Positions 56,270 through 64,000 of a stretch of DNA of 64,000 nucleotides are shown in pieces; position 1 is the first letter of the stretch, and each line of letters starts with the position of its first letter. The position numbers and the translations under genes are program-made. The notes beneath the pieces are model-generated. The model did not search any database. It saw only the letters and a list, made by a program, of their open reading frames with translations, and was not told the DNA's origin. Location: assembly GCF_002751875.1 (NCBI RefSeq), contig NZ_NMZM01000010.1:62001-126000 (forward strand), given 5' to 3'. The stretch comes from Oceaniglobus indicus (GTDB lineage: Bacteria > Pseudomonadota > Alphaproteobacteria > Rhodobacterales > Rhodobacteraceae).

Positions 56270-56800
56270 TCAATTACGTATATTTCTGCGGGCAGATAAG
56301 ACGTTGTGCCCCAGGGCTTCAAGGGCAGCACGAAGCCCGGCATCGGCCACCGGGGCCACGGCCTCGCGCGCCGCGGCTTCGGCCTGAGGGTCGCGCCGCG
56401 CCTCGGCCTTGCGGGGTGCGTGGGCGAAATCGGCCTGCCCCTCGGCAAAACCGGTTGGCGCCGTCTGGGTGATGCGGATCCGCGAAATGGCGGCATAGCC
56501 GTAACAGGCGTTGACCCGTTCGCGGATCTTTTCCTTGTTCATCTCCAGCATCGGCGCCTGGGCCCCGGTGGTCAGCAACGACAACGTGGCCCCGAAACCG
56601 CCCCGCCCATAGCTGACGTTGGCCGGGCGACAGATCGCCGCCGTGTCGGCGCCGACGATATCCGCCCAATGGGTCAGAAGACGGGTGACGGCGAAACCGC
56701 GCTGTTCGCCCACCTCGCGGATCTGGCGCTGCAACAGCGCCGATGCGGCCTGGAACCCCTTGGAATAGCGGCGCTTGCCGGGTGTGTTCGCGGTGCTCAT
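56270..56800 (-). CDS. dciA: DciA-like DUF721 protein (DnaB helicase loading)
   Basis: A 176-residue protein with a DUF721 core (WADIVGADTAAICRPANVSYG, then LEMNKEKIRERVNACYG) and a charged, disordered C-terminal tail (DFAHAPRKAEARRDPQAEA). DUF721 includes DciA, which helps load the replicative helicase in bacteria lacking DnaC. Short basic N-terminus. Divergent from mutY. Confidence 0.8.
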   Translation of the reverse strand: MSTANTPGKRRYSKGFQAASALLQRQIREVGEQRGFAVTRLLTHWADIVGADTAAICRPANVSYGRGGFGATLSLLTTGAQAPMLEMNKEKIRERVNACYGYAAISRIRITQTAPTGFAEGQADFAHAPRKAEARRDPQAEAAAREAVAPVADAGLRAALEALGHNVLSARRNIRN

Positions 56801-56888
56801 GATCTATATCCGGGCTTGGACGTTCCCCCAGTGATACGGCGCACCGCCGCGCTTAGGAACGGCAAAGCCGCGAAAAGGACCATAAACA

Positions 56889-57947
56889 TTGCGTGACACC
56901 GACCTGAGCGCGATCCTGCTGGACTGGTACGACATCCATGCGCGCGAGATGCCCTGGCGCATCGGACCGGCGGCGCGCGCGGCCGGAGTGCGCCCCGATC
57001 CCTATCGCGTCTGGCTGTCCGAGGTGATGTTGCAGCAGACCACCGTCGCCGCGGTCAGGGATTACTTCCGCCGCTTCACCGAACGCTGGCCGACCGTCGG
57101 CGCCCTGGCGGCGGCGGATGATGGCGATGTCATGGGCGAATGGGCCGGTCTTGGATATTACGCGCGCGCCCGCAACCTGTTGAAATGCGCCCGCGTCGTG
57201 GTGGCCCGGCATGGCGGCGCCTTTCCCGAAGATCCCGCGGCCCTGCGCGCCCTGCCCGGCATCGGCCCCTATACGGCGGCGGCGATCGCGTCGATCGCCT
57301 TCGACCTGCCCGAGGTGGTGGTGGACGGCAACGTGGAACGGGTGATGTCGCGCCTTTACGCCGTCACCACCCCCCTACCCCCGGCCAAGCCCGAGCTGAC
57401 CGCGCTGGCGGCCGGCCTGACCCCTGCCGCGCGTCCCGGCGATCACGCACAGGCGGTGATGGATCTGGGCGCGACGATCTGCACCCCGAAATCTCCGGCC
57501 TGCGGGATCTGTCCCTGGATGGCCCCGTGCCGCGCGCGGGCGTTGGGGATCCAGGCGACCTTGCCGCGCAAGCTGCCGAAGGCGGCCAAGCCGGTGCGCC
57601 ACGGCATCGCTTACCTCGCGCGCCGCCAAGATGGCGCCTGGCTGCTCGAGCGACGCGCCGACAGCGGTCTGCTGGGCGGCATGCTGGGCTGGCCGGGGGC
57701 GCCATGGGGCGACGAGGCGCAGGAACAGCCGCCGTTGGACGCCGACTGGCGGGATCCGGGCGTTCAGGTGCGCCATACCTTCACGCATTTCCACCTGTTG
57801 CTGGATCTGCGCATAGCCGAGGTCGGGATGGATGCGCGCCCGACCTGCGGCACGTTCGTGCATCCGGCGAATTTCCGGCCATCGGACCTGCCCACGGTGA
57901 TGCGCAAATCCTTCGATGTGGCCTCTGCGACATTCGGTGCGCTATGA
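56889..57947 (+). CDS. mutY: A/G-specific adenine DNA glycosylase
   Basis: A 352-residue MutY. Catalytic Glu45 is in LSEVMLQQTTV; the helix-hairpin-helix reads LPGIGPYTAAAI and is followed by VVDGNVERVMSRL with the catalytic Asp. A [4Fe-4S] site is formed by C198, C205, C208 and C214 (C-X6-C-X2-C-X5-C). The C-terminal NUDIX-like domain recognises 8-oxoG. The start is a TTG with AAGGA upstream. It removes adenine mispaired with 8-oxoguanine. Followed by alkB after 51 bases. Confidence 0.95.
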   Translation: MRDTDLSAILLDWYDIHAREMPWRIGPAARAAGVRPDPYRVWLSEVMLQQTTVAAVRDYFRRFTERWPTVGALAAADDGDVMGEWAGLGYYARARNLLKCARVVVARHGGAFPEDPAALRALPGIGPYTAAAIASIAFDLPEVVVDGNVERVMSRLYAVTTPLPPAKPELTALAAGLTPAARPGDHAQAVMDLGATICTPKSPACGICPWMAPCRARALGIQATLPRKLPKAAKPVRHGIAYLARRQDGAWLLERRADSGLLGGMLGWPGAPWGDEAQEQPPLDADWRDPGVQVRHTFTHFHLLLDLRIAEVGMDARPTCGTFVHPANFRPSDLPTVMRKSFDVASATFGAL

Positions 57948-57998
57948 GCAGTCCGGCAGCGCCATTATGTTGCCAGAAATTCATGGGATGAGCCGGCC

Positions 57999-59144
57999 AT
58001 GACCGATGCCACGTTGCCCCCCGCCGCCATCGCGCGGCTGACCCGCGCCCTGCCGTTCTGGCTGTCGCTGCTGCTGATTCCGCTGGCGGTGTTCGGAGCG
58101 GTGCAGGGGGGATGGGCCGTTCTGCTGATCCCGCTGTGCACCTGGTATCTGTTTTCCATCGTCGACGTCTTCGCGGGACTGGACGAGCGCAACGCCGATC
58201 CCGCGACACCGGACACCCAGTTGTTCTGGTATCGGCTGATCACGCTGATCTGGTTTCCGATCCAGGTCGTGCTGACCTTCGGGCTGATCCATTATGCGAC
58301 CCGCGCGCCCCATCTGGACGGCTGGGAGAAGATCGGCCTGTTCTTCGGTGTCGGCGTCATCAACGGCACCATCGGCATCAACTATGCCCACGAGCTGATG
58401 CACCAGAAAAGCCGGGCGGAACGCTGGATGGCCGACCTGTTGCTGGCGATGGTGTTCTATTCCCATTTCCGCAGCGAACACCTGTTGGGGCATCACCGCT
58501 ATGTCGGCACGCCGCGCGATCCGGTGACCGCGCGCTATAACGAAGGGTTTCACCGGTTCTTTGCCCGTGTCCTGGTCGGGTGTTTCGCCTCGGCCTGGCG
58601 GGCCGAAGCGGCGATGCAGGCGCGGCGGGGCCGGTCGCCCTGGCACCGGTCGAACCCGTTCTGGCGATACGCCGCGCTGCAACTGGGGTTTGCCGCGCTG
58701 GCACTGGCGCTTGGCGGGGTTCAGGGGCTGGCGCTGTTGCTGTGGTCTGCGTTCATCGCCGTCTGGCAGCTGGAGCTGGTCAATTACGTCGAACACTACG
58801 GCTTGACGCGCAAACACCTGGGGGATGGCAAATACGAACACGTTCTGCCGCGCCATTCCTGGAATGCGTCGCACAAGGTCAGCAACTGGTTGCTGATCAA
58901 CCTGCAACGCCATTCCGATCACCATTACAAACCCGACCGGCGGTTTCCCTTGCTGCAAACCTATGACGACGCAGACGCGCCGCAACTGCCGCACGGATAT
59001 CAGGTGATGACGATGGTCGCGATGGTGCCGCCGCTCTGGCGCCGGGTGATGAACCCGCGGGTGCGCGCCTGGCGAAGGCAACATTATCCCGAGATTGCGG
59101 ATTGGGCCCCCTATCGCCACGCCACCAATCCCTGGCCGCGCTGA
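57999..59144 (+). CDS. alkB: alkane 1-monooxygenase
   Basis: A 381-residue integral membrane di-iron hydroxylase with about six helices and the four histidine motifs of the AlkB family: HELMH, EHLLGHHRYVG, NYVEHYGL and LQRHSDHHY. It hydroxylates medium-chain n-alkanes at a terminal carbon and needs rubredoxin and rubredoxin reductase, which are not in the window. Same strand as mutY, but the two functions are unrelated. Confidence 0.93.
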   Translation: MTDATLPPAAIARLTRALPFWLSLLLIPLAVFGAVQGGWAVLLIPLCTWYLFSIVDVFAGLDERNADPATPDTQLFWYRLITLIWFPIQVVLTFGLIHYATRAPHLDGWEKIGLFFGVGVINGTIGINYAHELMHQKSRAERWMADLLLAMVFYSHFRSEHLLGHHRYVGTPRDPVTARYNEGFHRFFARVLVGCFASAWRAEAAMQARRGRSPWHRSNPFWRYAALQLGFAALALALGGVQGLALLLWSAFIAVWQLELVNYVEHYGLTRKHLGDGKYEHVLPRHSWNASHKVSNWLLINLQRHSDHHYKPDRRFPLLQTYDDADAPQLPHGYQVMTMVAMVPPLWRRVMNPRVRAWRRQHYPEIADWAPYRHATNPWPR

Positions 59145-59204
59145 GGGCGCTGTCGGGGTTGCCGTGCCCCACACCCCCATCCTAGGATCGGGGCGGAGGT
59201 ATCG

Positions 59205-59882
59205 ATGGAACACCCGAGCACCGAGCCGCGCAAGGATCTGACCGCAGCCGAAGTCGGCGCGCTGGCCCACCTGTATCGCGGCGAGGTCTATCGCTCGACG
59301 ATCTGGCGCACCCGGCTGGACACGACGACGAACTGGTCGGTGGTCACGCTGGGGATCGCGCTTTCGATCTCGTTCTCATCGCCCGCCGCGTCACCCTTGC
59401 CGCTGTTGCTGGTCGGGGTGCTGATCTTCTTCTTCCTGATGCTGGAAGCGCGGCGATACCGGTATTTCAACGTCTGGCGGGCGCGCTGCCGCTGGATGGA
59501 AAAGCACTTTTTCGCGCCGATGCTTCAGGACGGCGACATCCATCTGGAAGACGGCTGGCAAAAGCAGCTTGCCGACGATTACTGGCATCCGCGCTATCAT
59601 GTCAGCATGAGGGTGGCGATGGGCCGCCGGATCCGCCGCAATTACTTCTGGATCCTGCTGATCCAGACCATCGCCTATGGCGGAAAGCTGGCCGTGCATC
59701 CCGAACCGCTGACGCACGTTTTGCAATTGCCCGAGAGGGCGGCGATCGGCCCGCTTCCCGGCTGGCTGATCCTGGCAATCGGCGCGATCTATTGCGTCAC
59801 ATGGGGCTCCATCGCGTTCTGGAGCTGGCGCGACGACCGGCGCCGCGCCGCACAACGGCACGACGCCAGCGGCATGGGTTAG
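59205..59882 (+). CDS. DUF2270 family membrane protein
   Basis: A 225-residue protein with DUF2270 hallmarks: LAHLYRGEVYRSTIWRTRLD, then two hydrophobic segments, EARRYRYFNVWRARCRWME, and a C-terminal pair of helices. Function unknown. GGAGG precedes the ATG. Its stop overlaps that of the convergent oxidoreductase gene by four bases. Confidence 0.85.
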   Translation: MEHPSTEPRKDLTAAEVGALAHLYRGEVYRSTIWRTRLDTTTNWSVVTLGIALSISFSSPAASPLPLLLVGVLIFFFLMLEARRYRYFNVWRARCRWMEKHFFAPMLQDGDIHLEDGWQKQLADDYWHPRYHVSMRVAMGRRIRRNYFWILLIQTIAYGGKLAVHPEPLTHVLQLPERAAIGPLPGWLILAIGAIYCVTWGSIAFWSWRDDRRRAAQRHDASGMG

Positions 59883-60904
59883 GACGGGTCGGCGCCGACC
59901 TTGACCAACTGCTTGCCGAAATTGCCGCCTTTCAGCATGTCCATGAAGGCCTGTGGGGCAGCGTCCAGTCCTTCGGCAACCGTTTCGCGGTAAGTCAGAT
60001 CGCCATCGCGGATCATGGCACCCACTTCTTTCTCGAACGCCGCGCGACGATCGTGGTGGTCGAACACGATCATGCCCTGCACCTTGAGCCGCTTGGACAG
60101 GATCGCGCGCCACACGGCGGGCAGCGGCAGCGCATCATCCAGGTTGTTGCCGGAATACCAAGCGATCATGCCGATCACCGGAATGCGTCCGCCGATGTTC
60201 ATCTGCGGGATCACCGCCGACAGGGTCTTGCCACCGACGCTTTCGTAATAGATGTCGATACCATCGGGCGCGGCCTTGGCCATCTGTTCGGCCAGGTCAT
60301 CCGCGTGGTGATCAAGGCAGACGTCATAGCCCAATTCATCGACCGCATAGGCGCATTTCTCAGGCCCGCCGGCGACGCCGATCACCCGCATCCCCTTGGC
60401 CCTGGCCAGTTGCCCGACAACGCCACCGACTGCGCCGGTGGCGGCGGACACGACGATGGTTTCGCCCGATTTCGCCTCGGCCACATCGTTCAGACCGACC
60501 CAGGCCGTCAGGCCGGGCATCCCCAAAGCGCCGAGGGCGGTGGAAATCGGCGCGATGTCGGGATCGACCTTGCGCAGCCCATCGCCGTCCAGAACGGCGG
60601 CACTGGCCCAGCCCGTGCGCCCGATGACGATATCGCCCGGTTTGAAATCGGGGTGTTCGGATGCCGTCACCTCGCCCACGCCTTCGCCTTCCATGGGCGC
60701 GCCCAACGGCACCGGAACGGCATAGGATTTCGCATCGTCCATCCGCCCGCGCATGTAGGGATCGAGCGACAGCCAGATCGTGCGCACGGCGACCTGCCCC
60801 TTGGCCGGCGGATCAAGCGTGACGGTTTCGCGGCCGAAGTTGTCTTGTGTCGGGTTTCCCTTGGGCCGGCTGGCCAGCGTGATGCGATAGGCGTCTTGGG
60901 TCAT
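59879..60904 (-). CDS. NADP-dependent MDR-type oxidoreductase (enone/leukotriene reductase-like)
   Basis: A 341-residue medium-chain reductase without zinc ligands: YRITLASRPKGNPTQDNF at the start, DPYMRGRMDD, the NADP-binding GATGAVGGVVGQLA (preceded by SAA) and IYYESVGGKTL. This pattern matches the prostaglandin reductase/CurA-like group that reduces alpha,beta-unsaturated carbonyls. The physiological substrate is not known. Confidence 0.9.
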   Translation of the reverse strand: MTQDAYRITLASRPKGNPTQDNFGRETVTLDPPAKGQVAVRTIWLSLDPYMRGRMDDAKSYAVPVPLGAPMEGEGVGEVTASEHPDFKPGDIVIGRTGWASAAVLDGDGLRKVDPDIAPISTALGALGMPGLTAWVGLNDVAEAKSGETIVVSAATGAVGGVVGQLARAKGMRVIGVAGGPEKCAYAVDELGYDVCLDHHADDLAEQMAKAAPDGIDIYYESVGGKTLSAVIPQMNIGGRIPVIGMIAWYSGNNLDDALPLPAVWRAILSKRLKVQGMIVFDHHDRRAAFEKEVGAMIRDGDLTYRETVAEGLDAAPQAFMDMLKGGNFGKQLVKVGADPS

Positions 60905-60967
60905 GGTATGTCCTTTGCTTTGATCCACACCTAGGGACCCACGCGGACACTCATAAGGGGGCGGCAC

Positions 60968-60994
60968 AAAAAAGCCCCGCCACAGGGGCGGGGC
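60968..60994 (-). terminator. rho-independent terminator downstream of ccrM
   Basis: On the minus strand, an eight-base stem (GCCCCGCC with GGCGGGGC) and a five-base loop are followed by TTTTTT. It is 70 bases after the ccrM stop and ends the rnhB-ccrM transcript. Confidence 0.88.
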
Positions 60995-61063
60995 AAGGTG
61001 GGGCCACGTGGCAGAAGCCACGGGCACCGGCGGTAACTCGGGGGTGTTCGTGAATGGGGTGGC

Positions 61064-62289
<1,226 letters not shown>

Positions 62290-62299
62290 AGTGACTTAG

Positions 62300-62917
62300 T
62301 TAATTCTGTTGATACAACATCTTGTGGACCGGCGCGAACGAACGCCTATGATGTGGGGTGACCCCTAGATTTTTCAGCGCGGACAGATGCCGCGGCGACC
62401 CATATCCCATGTTGGTCTCCCAACCATATCCGGGATGCTGTTGCGCCAAGGCAACCATGCCCAAATCTCGCCAGATTTTCGCCACAATCGAGGCGGCAGC
62501 GATCGAAAGCGACCGGCACTCACCCTTGACCAGAGGTTGTGCGTCGCAGGGCAAGGGCGGCACCATCGACCCGTCGACCAGCGCCATGTCGACCGGACGT
62601 TTCAGACCCTCGATCGCGCGGCGCATGGCCAGATGCGATGCGCGCAGGATATTGAGGTGCTCGATCTCCTCGACGCTGGCCTCGCCGATGCTGACCTCGG
62701 CCTGTTGCCACAACAGGTCGGACAGGCGCTGTCGGGTCTTCATGCTCAGCTTTTTCGAGTCGTCGAGGCCCTCGGGAATGCGCAGCGGGTTCAACACCAC
62801 CGCCGCCGCCGTGACCGGGCCGGCCAGCGGCCCGCGCCCCACCTCGTCGACGCCGGCGATCCGTGCAAACCCGCGCGCGGCAAACGCGGTTTCAAAGCTG
62901 AAATCAGGGACTGTCAT
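62300..62917 (-). CDS. rnhB: ribonuclease HII
   Basis: A 205-residue RNase HII with the acidic motif GVDEVGRGPLAGPVTAAAV, the RASHLAMRRAI block, and SIAAASIVAKIWRD. It nicks RNA-DNA hybrids and removes single ribonucleotides. I use MTVPDFSFE; an ATG four codons earlier (62929) is possible but has its G-rich site too close. It is upstream of ccrM and probably cotranscribed at least in part. Confidence 0.92.
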   Translation of the reverse strand: MTVPDFSFETAFAARGFARIAGVDEVGRGPLAGPVTAAAVVLNPLRIPEGLDDSKKLSMKTRQRLSDLLWQQAEVSIGEASVEEIEHLNILRASHLAMRRAIEGLKRPVDMALVDGSMVPPLPCDAQPLVKGECRSLSIAAASIVAKIWRDLGMVALAQQHPGYGWETNMGYGSPRHLSALKNLGVTPHHRRSFAPVHKMLYQQN

Positions 62918-62966
62918 GGCCTGTTTCATACCCCCTGGTCCCAACGCGTGACAGGGTCGGGGGCAC

Positions 62967-62996
62967 AAAAAAGACCCGGACCGCAGAGCCCGGGTC
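62967..62996 (-). terminator. rho-independent terminator upstream of rnhB
   Basis: On the minus strand, stem GACCCGG with CCGGGTC and a 10-base loop is followed by TTTTTT. It lies 38 bases before the rnhB ATG, an unusual place for a terminator of that gene. It could end a transcript that starts between 63000 and 63170. Confidence 0.85.
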
Positions 62997-63169
62997 AGTT
63001 CAACAAGAAGAAGAGATGGCCGGACCGGCAGGATCCGGGCAGAAACGGCGCCATCTGTTCGCGCGGAACACAGGGAGGGTGACGGCGTCGCTTCTGGCAC
63101 CATCAGGATGGCCCGCAATGCACACGCCCGCCAGTGGGGAAAACCATACGTATTGTTTGACCACATATG

Positions 63170-63195
63170 AAAAGGTCCGGGCCAAGGCCCGGACC
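63170..63195 (-). terminator. rho-independent terminator after the response regulator gene
   Basis: A perfect ten-base stem (GGTCCGGGCC and its complement) with an AA loop is followed on the minus strand by TTTT. It is 73 bases after the response regulator stop and should end its transcript. Confidence 0.87.
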
Positions 63196-63268
63196 AGTTC
63201 TGCGTATCATGAACCCGATACGCCGGGTGCCACACGGTTTCAGCCTCGGACGCGCTGTGGACCGGTGG

Positions 63269-63955
63269 CTAGGCCACCAGCCGGTATCCGCCGCTTTCCG
63301 TGACGAGCAAACGCGCGTTGGTCGGATCGGGTTCAATTTTTTGTCGCAAACGGTAAATATGGGTCTCGAGCGTATGGGTCGTGACGCCGGCATTGTATCC
63401 CCACACTTCGTGCAGCAACACATCGCGTGCGACCACGCCATCCGTCGCGCGATACAGAAACTTGAGGATGTTGGTTTCCTTTTCGGTCAGGCGGATCTTC
63501 TTGTCCGCCTCGTCCACCAAAAGCTTCTGCGCCGGCCGGAACGAATAGGGCCCCAGTTGGAACACCGCATCCTCGGATTGCTCGTGCTGGCGCAACTGCG
63601 CGCGGATCCGCGCAAGCAGCACGGGAAAGCGGAACGGTTTGGTGATATAGTCGTTCGCCCCCGCATCCAGGCCCAGGATGGTGTCGGCATCGCTGTCATG
63701 GCCCGTCAGCATCAGGATCGGACATTTCACCCCCTGCTTGCGCAGCCGGCGGCATAATTCGCGCCCATCGGTATCGGGCAGACCCACGTCCAGAATGACA
63801 AGGTCATACAGGCTTTCGCGGGCCTTTTCCGACGCTTCGGCACCGGTCGCGGCCTCGAAAACGTCGAAATCCTCGGTCATGACCAATTGCTCGCTCAGCG
63901 CTTCGCGCAGATCCTCATCGTCGTCGACAAGCAGTATCTTCTTCAGGTTGGCCAT
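63269..63955 (-). CDS. OmpR/PhoB-family response regulator
   Basis: A 228-residue regulator. The receiver has acidic residues D11-D13, phosphoacceptor Asp56 (LVILDVGLPDTDG) and the lysine in ITKPFRF; the winged helix has LTEKETNILKFLYRA and THTLETHIYRLRQKIE. Sequence and setting resemble a conserved alphaproteobacterial regulator that I think corresponds to CenR of Caulobacter (cell envelope control), but I am not certain. GGAG lies eight bases before the ATG. No kinase gene is adjacent. Two terminators separate it from rnhB. Confidence 0.9.
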   Translation of the reverse strand: MANLKKILLVDDDEDLREALSEQLVMTEDFDVFEAATGAEASEKARESLYDLVILDVGLPDTDGRELCRRLRKQGVKCPILMLTGHDSDADTILGLDAGANDYITKPFRFPVLLARIRAQLRQHEQSEDAVFQLGPYSFRPAQKLLVDEADKKIRLTEKETNILKFLYRATDGVVARDVLLHEVWGYNAGVTTHTLETHIYRLRQKIEPDPTNARLLVTESGGYRLVA

Positions 63956-64000
63956 GGGAACTCCTTGCTTCGGTAATGCAGATGTGAAGCAGTAACGGCT

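Larger units (their letters stand above)
62918..63268. other. 351-base gap between the response regulator and rnhB
   Basis: It contains two strong leftward terminators (62967-62996 and 63170-63195) and about 170 bases between them. A 61-residue frame on the minus strand has no family-like features or good ribosome site. The interval could hold a small RNA gene or only a promoter for rnhB. Confidence 0.5.

Noticed and set aside
57944-57994. A 15-codon frame (MSSPAAPLCCQKFMG) starting at 57946 and overlapping the mutY stop before alkB
   Set aside because: Too short to support; it has no ribosome site and no clear role as a leader peptide.

Overview
The window reads as a high-GC chromosomal segment of an alphaproteobacterium, most likely in the Rhodobacterales (Rhodobacter/roseobacter group). 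The reasons are the petP-petR regulator pair, the DUF1467, DUF4170 and DUF2125 proteins, the cell-cycle methyltransferase CcrM next to rnhB, a two-gene transketolase, DciA beside mutY, and two copies of a GAGTATTT...AAGAA intergenic motif that I recall from this group. About 65 protein genes are packed tightly, mostly with ATGA or TGATG overlaps. I saw no tRNA, rRNA, CRISPR, insertion sequence, phage or integrase. The genus cannot be told from the sequence alone.

Layout. 1-3.2 kb: split transketolase (C-terminal subunit cut by the left edge), a NUDIX hydrolase and a Na/Pi cotransporter with a PhoU-like tail, all leftward. 3.4-13 kb: a rightward organophosphate locus made of a DeoR-type repressor, a four-unit array of TGCC-N3-GGCA palindromes, a phosphonate/phosphate-type ABC transporter (phnD-phnC-phnE-phnE), an overlapping HAD phosphatase, and a glycerol-3-phosphate-type importer (ugpBAEC). 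13-21.3 kb: a peptide/amide-uptake locus with an M20 amidohydrolase, a FadR-type GntR regulator, a DUF1028 protein and an oligopeptide ABC transporter in which one permease is fused to an ATPase. A palindrome near ATTTATCATGATAAAT lies in both divergent promoter regions of this locus and is the likely operator. In all three ABC operons a strong GC stem-loop follows the substrate-binding-protein gene.

21.3-28 kb: a leftward run with type I secretion ABC and HlyD genes, RidA, UgpQ, a FemAB/GNAT-like protein, pterin dehydratase and MscS. 28-43 kb: housekeeping and nitrogen genes (PBP1A, glnK-amtB, class II aldolase, topoisomerase IB, AMP nucleosidase, HU, petP-petR, ilvE, nitroreductase, methylmalonyl-CoA epimerase, a stand-alone response regulator, a GNAT). 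43.5-48.3 kb: leftward lpxK, a divergent waaA that seems to start at CTG, DUF4170, cysQ and pmbA. 48.5-51.1 kb: a large secreted RTX protein split by a one-base frameshift; it could be a client of the type I system 20 kb away.

51-64 kb: FNT-family transporter, DUF2125 protein, two convergent SDR dehydrogenases, DsbA, DciA, MutY, alkane hydroxylase AlkB, a DUF2270 protein, an MDR oxidoreductase, then ccrM, rnhB and an OmpR-type response regulator. Three GANTC sites (the CcrM target) sit within 38 bases in the ccrM leader. Two strong leftward terminators stand between the response regulator and rnhB with no protein gene between them.
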